Below are positions 50,842-58,627 of a stretch of 64,000 bases of DNA, in pieces. The notes below the pieces were generated by a model. It searched no databases. It saw only the letters and a program-made list of their open reading frames with translations, and was not told the DNA's origin. The translations under genes were made by a program, and so were the position numbers. The DNA comes from Jannaschia formosa. GTDB taxonomy: Bacteria > Pseudomonadota > Alphaproteobacteria > Rhodobacterales > Rhodobacteraceae. Each line of letters opens with the position of its first letter. The first letter of the stretch is position 1. The stretch is taken from positions 1 to 64,000 of the forward strand of contig NZ_QPLJ01000017.1 of the NCBI RefSeq assembly GCF_003340555.1, given 5' to 3'.

Positions 50842-52806
50842 GTGCCGGTGATCCCTCTCGGCGAGACGGCGTCCAGCTTCATGCAGGTGATGCTGGTCGC
50901 CGGCCTCGCGCTGATGATCCCCTTCCTCGTCGACAAGGACCGCACGGCGCATCGCACGGTCCTTCTGGTGATCGCCTCGCTGCTCGCGCTGCGCTACATC
51001 TGGTGGCGCGCGACCGAGACGGTCGCCCCGCTGGGCCTGACCTGGGACTGGGCGGCGAGCTGGTCGCTGCTGGCGCTCGAAACGCTGTCGGTCCTGGGCT
51101 CGATCAGCGCCTTCACCATGATGAGCCGGACACGCCAGAGGACGGCGGAGGCGACCGAGAACCTCGGCTGGTGGGGGGACGCGCCCGAGCCGCGAGTGGC
51201 GATCCTGATCGCGACCTACAACGAGGATCGCGAGGTGCTGGAGCGGACGATCCTCGGCTCGCTCGGCCTGCGCTACGGCGCCAAGACCGTCTACCTGCTC
51301 GACGACGGCAAGCGCGACTGGCTGCGCGACTACTGCGCCGAGAGGGGGGTCGAGTATGTCCGCCGCCCGGACAACCGCGACGCGAAGGCCGGCAACATCA
51401 ACCACGCGCTCGGGCTTCTGGCGGCGGACCCGCCGGGCTTCGTCGTCGTGCTCGACGCTGACTTCGTGCCCCATCGCGGCTTCCTCAGCCGCACGCTGGC
51501 GCTGTTCCACGACCCGACCGTGGGGCTGGTGCAGACGCCGCAGCACTTCTTCAACGCCGACCCGATCCAGCACAACCTGAACCTCTCGCGCGCCTACCCC
51601 GACGAGCAGCGGTTCTTCTTCGACACGATGGAGCCCTGCCGCGACGCCTGGGACATCGCCTTCTGCTGCGGCACCTCCTCGATCGCGCGCTGGCAGGCGA
51701 TCGAGGCGATCGGCGGCTTCCCGACCGAGAGCGTGACCGAGGACTTCATGCTGACCGTCGTGCTTCAGTCCGAGGGCTGGCGGACGGTCTACCTCAACGA
51801 GGCGCTGACCGAGGGCCTCGCGCCCGAGGGGCTGAAGGAATACATCACGCAGCGCGCGCGCTGGTGCCTCGGGATGATGCAGATCGCGCGCTCGAAGGTC
51901 GGGCCGTTCTCGCGGTCGAGGATCCGCCTGCGCGACCGCTGGAGCGTGCTCGACGCGGGCGCCTACTGGCTGACGACCTTCCCCTTCCGGATCGCCGCGC
52001 TCGTCTTCCCGCTGCTCTACTGGTATTTCAACATCCTCGTCGTCGACGCGCGCGTGCCCGACGTGCTCAGCTATTTCGGGGTCTACTACCTCTGGACGCT
52101 GGTCGCGCTGAACCACCTGTCGCGCGGCAACGTCGTGCCGCTGGTCAACGACGTCAGCCAGCTCGTCGGCGCCTTCCAGATCAGCCGCGCCGCGCTGGTC
52201 GGGCTGTTCAAGCCGCATGGGCATCCGTTCAAGGTCACGGCCAAGGGCGGCGACCGCAGCCGCATCCAGGTGCAGTGGCGGCTGATGGCGCCCTTCGCGA
52301 TCCTGCTCGTCCTGACGCTGGTGGGGCTAGGCCTCGGCATCGTCTCCGACCGCTTCGCCTTCTTCGACGCGGGCGACGGCAAGGCGGTGGTCCTTTTCTG
52401 GACGCTCTACAACGTCTTCGTCCTGGCGCTGACCATCATCGTCTGCATCGAGCTGCCGCGCAGCGAGCGCCATGTCGCCGACGCGCCGGAGCGGGCCGAG
52501 CTGATCGACGGGCGCGCGCGCCCGGTCTGGATCACGCAGCTCACCACCCGCGGCACCCGCGTCGACGGGGCGGAGATCCCGGCGGGGCAGCCGGTGACGA
52601 TCCGGATCGCAGAGGTGGGCGAGATCGCGGCGACGAGCCTCGGCTACCGCACGAGCGGGACCACGCTGCTGTTCCACTGCACGTCCGAGCAGTTCGACGC
52701 GCTCCAACTGAAGCTCTATGCCGAGGACAACATGCCCGGCGTGGCGGGCGCGCGGCTGGGCTATCTCGTCCGCGACCTGGGGCGGCGGCTCGCCTTCACC
52801 CGCTAG
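50842..52806 (+). CDS. Cellulose-synthase-like family 2 glycosyltransferase (BgsA-like)
   Basis: A 654-residue processive glycosyltransferase. The first three spans fall within residues 10-95. The GT2 catalytic core has YLLDDGKRDW (DDG at 154-156), VVLDADF (DAD at 205-207), ESVTEDFML (TED at 299-301) and the processivity motif QRARW (337-341). Three to four more spans follow, then a C-terminal cytoplasmic domain. In the place of a PilZ domain it reads RSERHVADAPER and QLTTRG, instead of RxxxR and [DN]xSxxG. No BcsB is encoded nearby. Together with the HlyD-like gene this favours a BgsA-type mixed-linkage beta-glucan synthase over cellulose synthase. Confidence 0.82.
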   Translation: MPVIPLGETASSFMQVMLVAGLALMIPFLVDKDRTAHRTVLLVIASLLALRYIWWRATETVAPLGLTWDWAASWSLLALETLSVLGSISAFTMMSRTRQRTAEATENLGWWGDAPEPRVAILIATYNEDREVLERTILGSLGLRYGAKTVYLLDDGKRDWLRDYCAERGVEYVRRPDNRDAKAGNINHALGLLAADPPGFVVVLDADFVPHRGFLSRTLALFHDPTVGLVQTPQHFFNADPIQHNLNLSRAYPDEQRFFFDTMEPCRDAWDIAFCCGTSSIARWQAIEAIGGFPTESVTEDFMLTVVLQSEGWRTVYLNEALTEGLAPEGLKEYITQRARWCLGMMQIARSKVGPFSRSRIRLRDRWSVLDAGAYWLTTFPFRIAALVFPLLYWYFNILVVDARVPDVLSYFGVYYLWTLVALNHLSRGNVVPLVNDVSQLVGAFQISRAALVGLFKPHGHPFKVTAKGGDRSRIQVQWRLMAPFAILLVLTLVGLGLGIVSDRFAFFDAGDGKAVVLFWTLYNVFVLALTIIVCIELPRSERHVADAPERAELIDGRARPVWITQLTTRGTRVDGAEIPAGQPVTIRIAEVGEIAATSLGYRTSGTTLLFHCTSEQFDALQLKLYAEDNMPGVAGARLGYLVRDLGRRLAFTR

Positions 52807-52903
52807 CGCGCCGGACGACCGAATCGCCCCGGAAAGACGCTGCCGGGCTTCGCTCTCTCGGGACCCTTCCGGGCCTCCTGACTCGCCGAGATCGTCCGAC
52901 GCG
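52807..52903. terminator. Nested inverted repeats between convergent stops (bidirectional terminator candidate)
   Basis: CGCGCCGGACGA (52807-52818) pairs 11 of 12 with TCGTCCGACGCG (52892-52903); the pair exactly fills the space between the two convergent stop codons. Inside it CCCGGAA (52828-52834) pairs with TTCCGGG (52867-52873). The structure can form on either strand. Confidence 0.5.
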
Positions 52904-53959
52904 TCAGCGCGCCTGGAGCCGGGCGAGGGCGGCCGCCAGCACCGAGGCCTCGTGGGAGGTGCGGGAGGGCCGGGGATAGGGATCCTCGCCTCGGCTTATC
53001 CGCTCGGCGCTGTCGACGAGGCGGGTGACGGGGGCAAGGAAGACACGGGCGAAGGCGAAGGCCGCCAGCCCGAAGAAGGCCGCGCCGGCCAGCCCGAGAG
53101 CGGCGACATGGCTCAGCACCGCGTCGCGCTCGGCGGTCGCGATCGCGTAGTCCGCGCAGCCGACGAGACGCCAGCCGAAGCTCGGCAGGTCGCCGGACAG
53201 GACCTGCGGGACGACCGCGCAGATCTGCTCGCCCGCCTCCGGAAACGCCTCGCGCACGAGGCCGCTGCCGCCCGCGACGGCCAGCCGGAACGGCTCCAGC
53301 GCGAGCGGCTCCGGCGGGACGGCCCCGCTCGCCGCGGAGACGGAGCCGTTGGTCGACACCATGTAGAAGTCCATCCCGCGCGTCGCCGCCGACCCCTCCA
53401 GGTAACGCTCCAGCCAGGTCGAGTTGATGCGCAGGCCGATCACGCCCGTGATCGCGCCGTCCGGGCCCTGCACCGGCGCCGCGAGGTCGATGAAGCGCAG
53501 CGGCTCGGCGCCCTCCTGCCCGAGAAGGGCCTGGAGCAGCACGGCCTCGCGCACGTCCCCGGCGAAGCCCCCGCGCAGCCCGCCCGCGAACCACGGCCGC
53601 GCGGACACGTCCTGCCCTTCGAGCATCCCCCCCGACGCGACCCGCACAACGCCGTCGACGCCCGCATATCCCGCCCAGGCGACGCGCTGGCCCTCGTTGA
53701 CAAGGCCGTCCAGGAACACGCCCAGCCGCTCCGGATCGATCTGCGGCGCGCGCTCGACCACGTACTGGAGTTCGGACCAGTCCGATTCCAGCAGCCGCGC
53801 GACGTCCTGCGCCACCGTCTGCGTCTGGACCTGGGTCGTGCGGGCGAGCGTGCGCGTCCCGATATCCTCGGCAAAGCCCGGCAGCACGAATCCCACCGCG
53901 GCGAGCAGGGGGATCAGGCCTGCGCCGAAGCAGGCGAACACGGCGTTCCGGAGTTTCAT
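52904..53959 (-). CDS. Cache-domain membrane sensor without output domain
   Basis: A 351-residue membrane protein. It has an N-terminal span (AVFACFGAGLIPLLAAVGFVL, about 5-25) and a periplasmic region of about 240 residues with dCache features (WAGYAGVDGVVRVASGG, ARPWFAGGLRGGF, GVIGLRINSTWLERYL). A second span follows (VAALGLAGAAFFGLAAFAFA, about 290-309), then a HAMP-like tail (VTRLVDSAERISRGE). There is no kinase, GGDEF, EAL or methyl-accepting domain. It may signal by protein contact, for example to the synthase that is convergent with it. ATG 53959 follows GAGGACC. Confidence 0.75.
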   Translation of the reverse strand: MKLRNAVFACFGAGLIPLLAAVGFVLPGFAEDIGTRTLARTTQVQTQTVAQDVARLLESDWSELQYVVERAPQIDPERLGVFLDGLVNEGQRVAWAGYAGVDGVVRVASGGMLEGQDVSARPWFAGGLRGGFAGDVREAVLLQALLGQEGAEPLRFIDLAAPVQGPDGAITGVIGLRINSTWLERYLEGSAATRGMDFYMVSTNGSVSAASGAVPPEPLALEPFRLAVAGGSGLVREAFPEAGEQICAVVPQVLSGDLPSFGWRLVGCADYAIATAERDAVLSHVAALGLAGAAFFGLAAFAFARVFLAPVTRLVDSAERISRGEDPYPRPSRTSHEASVLAAALARLQAR

Positions 53960-54188
53960 GCGGTGGTCCTCGCTGACTTCACGTCGATGCTGGCGCCGGG
54001 GCAAGGGAACCGCCCGGCGCTTCGTCATGCGCGCAGGATGCGACGATTTCACGTCCATCCGTTGACGCAGCGTCGGCGTCCTCGGTCCAGGAGCGAAGGC
54101 CGCCTGCCGCATTCGACGGTCTAGGGGAGTCGGGGGGTGCCGGAAAGGTCCGGAGAGGACAAAGCCGCTGAGGTTTCCGGGGCCGACC

Positions 54189-55247
54189 TCATGGTCCGGC
54201 GCCGTCGCCCAGGCAGTGCGGCGCCGCCTCCGATGCGGCGAGCGCGGCCAGGAGGTGCAGCGTCGCGGGATAGTAGGCCTGCGAGGCGGTCCAGCCCGGA
54301 ATCGTGGCAGCAGGGACCGCTGCGCCGGAACAGGTCACGAGGGCGGCGACCGCGGCATAGCCCGGCGCGTCGCTCGTCTCGATCACGCGCCCGGTCCCCG
54401 CCTCCGCCCGCACCGGCGTGGCCTCCGGGGTCGCCGCCAGCAGCGCCCGCACGCGGGCCACGGCGGGATGCGCGAACCGTCCCGACCAGATCAGGTAGAG
54501 CGGGACCCGCAGCGCGTCGTAGCCGTAAGCGCCGGACAGGCCTGCGGGGCGCGACCAGCCCGCGTCGTCCCGCGTCGCCCAGTCCGGGACGAGGCCGGGT
54601 GCGGCGAGCTCCGCTAGACCCGCCTCGCCGTCGGCGGCGGCGCGCGCCAGCCGCGGCAGGCCGAAGCTCGCCGCGAGGTCGTGCAGCGCGAGCGGCATGA
54701 GGTAGGAGGGGTTGATCGTCTCGGCCCCGGGGGCCGCGAACCGCTCCGCCGCCGGGCGGAGCAGGAGCGTATCCCCGCCCGGCGCCGCGACCACGAGGAT
54801 CCGGTCGATCGCCTCGGCAACGGCGCGGGCGCGCCGGGCGAGCGCCGGGTCGCCGAACCGGCGCGCGGCGCGCAGATGCGCCCAGGCGAAGAAGAGGTCC
54901 CCGTCGGTCGCGTTGTTGTAGTCGGCCACGCCCTCGCCCGGGCGCCAGCGCCAGGCGAGCAGCGGGTCCTGCCGGACGGCCAGATGCGTCTCGGTCCAGG
55001 CGCGCAGACGGTCGAAGGCATCCCGGTCGTCGAAGGCCACGGCCAGCAGCATGGCCCAGCCCTGTCCCTCCGAATGGCTCGCCTCGCCCTGCAGCGCGTC
55101 GACGACGCGCCCCTCGGGATCCAGGAACGCCGCCTTCCAGCACTCCCAGGCCTCCGGCCAGCCCCCGCGGCCGGTCAGGGCCCGGGCCGATCCCGTGCCG
55201 AGCGCGCCGGCGGCAAGCGCCGAGGAAAGGAGGTCCCTGCGTCTCAT
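54189..55247 (-). CDS. GH8 endoglucanase, BcsZ-like
   Basis: A 352-residue secreted beta-glucanase. The signal is twin-arginine-like (MRRRDLLSSALAAGALGTGSARAL). Family 8 features are SEGQGWAMLLAVAF (about 59-72), with the catalytic acid Glu in HSEGQG, and VADYNNATDGDLFFAWAHL (about 107-125), with the DGD triad and catalytic Asp. INPSYLMPLALHDLA (about 178) also fits. BcsZ-type enzymes trim nascent beta-1,4-glucan during secretion, so it probably belongs with the synthase at 50842. ATG 55247 follows GAGGAAG. Confidence 0.85.
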   Translation of the reverse strand: MRRRDLLSSALAAGALGTGSARALTGRGGWPEAWECWKAAFLDPEGRVVDALQGEASHSEGQGWAMLLAVAFDDRDAFDRLRAWTETHLAVRQDPLLAWRWRPGEGVADYNNATDGDLFFAWAHLRAARRFGDPALARRARAVAEAIDRILVVAAPGGDTLLLRPAAERFAAPGAETINPSYLMPLALHDLAASFGLPRLARAAADGEAGLAELAAPGLVPDWATRDDAGWSRPAGLSGAYGYDALRVPLYLIWSGRFAHPAVARVRALLAATPEATPVRAEAGTGRVIETSDAPGYAAVAALVTCSGAAVPAATIPGWTASQAYYPATLHLLAALAASEAAPHCLGDGAGP

Positions 55248-55404
55248 CCGGGTCTTCCTCGCATTCGCGGGCCGTCGGAGGCAATCTTGCCGTCGGGGCC
55301 TGGCCCGATCGCGCCAAGCTTCAAACCCGGAACAAGCAGCCGACCACGGGAGCGAGTGCGACGGCGGAGGGGAGAGTGTCGGGGGCGCGGCAGACCGTGG
55401 CCGA

Positions 55405-55572
55405 TCAGTCCGGCTGGAAGAACAGGGCCACCCCGGCTGCGACGAGGGCCACGGACAGGACACGGGCCCAGGTGATCGCGACGGTGGCTCGACCGGCGAA
55501 ACCAAGGCGGTCGGCGACCAGAGCCATTACCCCGAGGGCGAGGACGACCAGGAAGGCAAGTGTCGCCGTCAC
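55405..55572 (-). CDS. Small two-span membrane protein (55 aa)
   Basis: From GTG 55572 to TGA 55405 the frame gives TATLAFLVVLALGVMALVADR, then AITWARVLSVALVAAGVALFF and QPD. These are two clear hydrophobic segments joined by a short basic loop. It is codirectional with, and 157 bp upstream of, the GH8 gene. The ribosome binding site is weak (AGAG about 8 bases upstream). The strict hydrophobic pattern makes a real gene likely, but no function can be given. It could be an accessory subunit of the polysaccharide synthase. Confidence 0.5.
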   Translation of the reverse strand: MTATLAFLVVLALGVMALVADRLGFAGRATVAITWARVLSVALVAAGVALFFQPD

Positions 55573-55646
55573 GGGTCAGGCTCTACGGACGGATGTCCGG
55601 CGATCCACGCTTCGCCGGACCCCCGATCTGATCCATCGTGGCGCGT

Positions 55647-56363
55647 TCATCGCGAAAGCCATCCGCCATCGACGGCCAGCACGGTTCCGTGGATCGCGGA
55701 CGCCGCGTCGGAGCAGAGGAAGACGACGGGGCCTGCGATCTCCTCCGGCCTCAACCATCGCCCGAGCGGGATGCGGGCCAGCAAGGCGGCCTCGCGGTCC
55801 GGATCGACCTGCAGTGCGGCGGTGTTGTCGGTCGCGACATAGCCCGGCGCGACCGCGTTGACGTTGACCCCGAGGGGCGCCCACTCGTTGGCGAGGGCGC
55901 GCGTCAGGTTGGCGAGCGCGCCCTTGGACGCGGCATAGCCCGGCACGGTCAGCCCGCCCTGCTGGCTCAGCACCGAGGCCACGTTGACGATGTGGCCGCG
56001 CCCCCGCGCCACCATCTTCGCGCCGAGCGCCCGGGACAGAAGGAAAGGCGCGTCGAGGTTCACGGCCATGACCGCGTCCCAGTCCTCCGTCGGGTGCTCG
56101 GCGGCCGGCGCGCGGCGGATCGTGCCCGCGTTGTTGACGAGGATGTCGATGCGGGTGCCGTCGAGGTCGCGCAGCAGCGCGTCGATCGCCGCGCGGTCTG
56201 ACAGGTCGCAGTCGCGGGGGCGGAGGCCGGGGGGCGGGTCGGCCTCGATCCGCGTTCCGACCCCGATCACCTCGGCGCCGGCCTGCGCCAGCGCGGCGGC
56301 GATGGCCGCGCCGATCCCGCGGCTGGCCCCGGTGACGAGCGCCGTGCGGCCCGCGAGGCTCAT
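55647..56363 (-). CDS. Short-chain dehydrogenase/reductase, KduD-like
   Basis: A 238-residue SDR. It has the cofactor motif VTGASRGIGAAIA (about 10-22), ILVNNAGTIRRAPAAEHP (about 74-91), the catalytic Ser in NVASVLSQQGG, and YAASKGALANLTRALA (Tyr and Lys, about 142-157). It is closest by eye to 2-deoxy-D-gluconate 3-dehydrogenase (KduD). Its ATG overlaps the lipoamide dehydrogenase stop (ATGA), placing it last in the eight-gene minus-strand operon. The role there is probably oxidation or reduction of the pathway's hydroxy intermediate. Confidence 0.82.
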   Translation of the reverse strand: MSLAGRTALVTGASRGIGAAIAAALAQAGAEVIGVGTRIEADPPPGLRPRDCDLSDRAAIDALLRDLDGTRIDILVNNAGTIRRAPAAEHPTEDWDAVMAVNLDAPFLLSRALGAKMVARGRGHIVNVASVLSQQGGLTVPGYAASKGALANLTRALANEWAPLGVNVNAVAPGYVATDNTAALQVDPDREAALLARIPLGRWLRPEEIAGPVVFLCSDAASAIHGTVLAVDGGWLSR

Positions 56364-57733
56364 AGGTCCGTCAACATGCCGAGCGCCCGCTCGGCCGCGA
56401 AGGCCGTGGTCTCGGACAGGGTCGGATGTGCGTGGATCGTGAGGCCGATATCCTCCAGCGTGGCCCCCATTTCGAGGGCGAGCGTGATCTCGGACAGAAG
56501 CTCGCCCGCGTTGCGCCCGACGATGGTGCCGCCCAGCAGGCGCAGCGTCCCGGGGTCGTAGACCAGCTTGGTCAGCCCGTCGCCGCCGCCCGAGGCAAGG
56601 TTGCGACCGCTCGCCGCCCAGGGGAAGGACGTCGTTTTGACCGTGAGGCCCCGCGCCTTCGCTTCGGCTTCGGTCGGGCCGATCCAGGCCAGCTCCGGGT
56701 CGGTATAGGCGACCGACGGGATGAGGATCGTGTCGAGCGCGGCGCGGTGGCCTGCCGCGACCTCGGCCACGACATGGCCCTGATGCGTCGCACGATGGGC
56801 CAGCATCGGCAGGCCCGAGACGTCGCCGATGGCGTAGATATGCGGCTGGTCGGTGCGGCCGGCCGCATCGCTCGCGATCTCGCCGCGCGCGGTCACGGTC
56901 AGGCCCGCGGCCTCGGCGCCCACCCGGTCGCCATTGGCGCGGCGGCCGACGGACTGGATCACCGCGTCGGCCTCGATCCGCCCGGCGAAATCGCCGGTGC
57001 AGGTCAGCGTCAGGGCGTCGCCCGCCTCGACCTCTTCGACCCGCGTGTCCGTGTGCAGCGTCACGCCGTGGCCCTCCAGCGCGCGGGCGAGGATCGCCAC
57101 CGCCTGCGGGTCGGCGCCGGGCGCGATCTGTGGCGACAGCTCGACCACCGCCACCTCGGATCCGAGGGCGGAATAGATCGTCGCCATCTCCAGCCCGATG
57201 ATGCCGCCGCCGACGATGGCGAGGCGGTCCGGCACCTCGCGCAGCTCCAGCGCGGCGGCGCTGTCCCAGATGCGCGGATCGTCGGGCCAGCCGGGCAGGC
57301 GCACCGGGCGCGAGCCCACGGCGACAACGGCGCGGTCGAACTCCAGCGCCTCGCCGTCGATCTCGACCGCGTTCTGGCCGGTGAAGGTGGCGGTCCCGCG
57401 CCGCTCGGTCACCTTGCGGCGCGCGGCCAGCCCGCCCAGCCCGCCGGTCAGGCCGCCGACGATTCCGTCCTTTCGCGCGCGCAGCGCGTCGAGGTCGATC
57501 CGGGGCTTGCCGAAGGCGATGCCCCAGCCGGCCATGTCCTGCGCCGAACGGATCACCTCGGCCGCGTGCAGCAGCGCCTTGGACGGGATGCAGCCCTCGT
57601 TCAGGCAGACCCCGCCCAGCCGCTCGCGCGCGTCGACCAGCGTGACCTTCAGGCCCAGATCGGCGGCGCGGAAGGCGCAGGCATAGCCGCCCGGCCCTGC
57701 GCCGATGACGAGGAGGTCGCAGCGATCGGTCAT
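56360..57733 (-). CDS. lpdA: Dihydrolipoamide dehydrogenase (E3)
   Basis: A 457-residue flavoprotein that reoxidises lipoamide with NAD+. The FAD motif is VIGAGPGGYACAFRAADLG (about 9-27), the redox disulfide CLNEGCIPSKALL (about 44-56), and the NAD motif VGGGIIGLEMATIYSALGSEV (about 173-193). The C-terminal active-site His-Glu lies in IHAHPTLSE (about 435). All catalytic residues are intact. It is coupled to the E2 catalytic gene (ATGA overlap) and supplies E3 for this dedicated complex. Confidence 0.93.
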   Translation of the reverse strand: MTDRCDLLVIGAGPGGYACAFRAADLGLKVTLVDARERLGGVCLNEGCIPSKALLHAAEVIRSAQDMAGWGIAFGKPRIDLDALRARKDGIVGGLTGGLGGLAARRKVTERRGTATFTGQNAVEIDGEALEFDRAVVAVGSRPVRLPGWPDDPRIWDSAAALELREVPDRLAIVGGGIIGLEMATIYSALGSEVAVVELSPQIAPGADPQAVAILARALEGHGVTLHTDTRVEEVEAGDALTLTCTGDFAGRIEADAVIQSVGRRANGDRVGAEAAGLTVTARGEIASDAAGRTDQPHIYAIGDVSGLPMLAHRATHQGHVVAEVAAGHRAALDTILIPSVAYTDPELAWIGPTEAEAKARGLTVKTTSFPWAASGRNLASGGGDGLTKLVYDPGTLRLLGGTIVGRNAGELLSEITLALEMGATLEDIGLTIHAHPTLSETTAFAAERALGMLTDL

Positions 57734-58617
57734 ATCGTCATCCTTCGCGGATCGGCGATCAGGCCCGCGTGATGGGCGAGGAAGCGCGCGGCGTCCGCGC
57801 CGTTGATGACGCGGTGGTCATAGCTGAGGTCGAGCGGCACCATCGGCACGGGGCGCGGGGTCTCGCCCTCCCAGACGGTGACGGTCTCGGTCCGGGTCAG
57901 GCCCAGGATGGCCAGCTCGGGCGGGTTGACGATGGGCGTGAAGGCGGTGCCGCCGATCCCGCCCAGGTTCGAGATCGTCATCGAGGCGCCCCCCATCTCG
58001 TCCGGGCCGAGCTTGCGGGCGTTCGCTCGCGCGGCGAGGTCGGCGATCTCTGCCGCGATGGCGAGCAGCCCCTTCCGGTCCGCGTCCCGGATCACCGGCA
58101 CCAGCAGCCCGTGGGGCGTGTCCACCGCGATGCCGACATGGACGTAGCCCTTCAGGATCAGCGTCTCGCCGTCCGGGGACAGCGAGGCGTTGAAGCGCGG
58201 GAAGGCGCGCAGCGCGCGGGCCAGCGCGGCGACGTGGAAGGCGAGCGCCGTGAGCTTCACGCCCTGCGCCTCGGCCTCGGGGCGCCAGGCCTTGCGCAGC
58301 GCCTCCAGCGCCGAGACGTCGGCGCGGTCGTGATGGGTCACGGCCGGGATCAGCGCCTGCGCCGCGGCGAGGTTGCGGGCCGAGAGGCGGGCGATGCGGC
58401 TCGTCGGTTCCTCGGTCACGGGGCCGTATTGCGCATGGTCCACGTCCCAGTAGGACCTGTCGCCCGCTTGCGCCGCGGCCGGGGCAGGGGCCGCGCCGCC
58501 CGACACGTCCTCGCGGACGAGGGTCGTGCGGCCAAGGCTGCGGGCGAGTTCGGCCAGGTCGACGCCCTTCTCGCGCGCGAGCTTTCGGACGGAGGGGCTG
58601 GCGGTAATGTCGGTCAT
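57730..58617 (-). CDS. 2-oxoacid dehydrogenase E2 acyltransferase without lipoyl domain
   Basis: A 295-residue E2 component. It has a peripheral subunit-binding domain at the N-terminus (SPSVRKLAREKGVDLAELAR, about 7-26) and the acyltransferase core (from ARLSARNLAAAQAL), ending in LDLSYDHRVINGADAARF with the catalytic His. Asn in place of the usual Asp of HRVIDG is also seen in Azotobacter/Pseudomonas E2p. Unlike normal E2 proteins it has no lipoyl domain at all. That must be supplied by the two-lipoyl protein encoded at 60066. Confidence 0.88.
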   Translation of the reverse strand: MTDITASPSVRKLAREKGVDLAELARSLGRTTLVREDVSGGAAPAPAAAQAGDRSYWDVDHAQYGPVTEEPTSRIARLSARNLAAAQALIPAVTHHDRADVSALEALRKAWRPEAEAQGVKLTALAFHVAALARALRAFPRFNASLSPDGETLILKGYVHVGIAVDTPHGLLVPVIRDADRKGLLAIAAEIADLAARANARKLGPDEMGGASMTISNLGGIGGTAFTPIVNPPELAILGLTRTETVTVWEGETPRPVPMVPLDLSYDHRVINGADAARFLAHHAGLIADPRRMTI

Positions 58618-58627
58618 GTCCGCCCCC

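Noticed and set aside
50842-52806. Ordinary bcsA cellulose synthase
   Set aside because: The GT2 motifs fit cellulose synthase, but BcsB is absent, the PilZ signature is missing and an HlyD-like gene precedes it. The BgsA-like reading is preferred but not proven.
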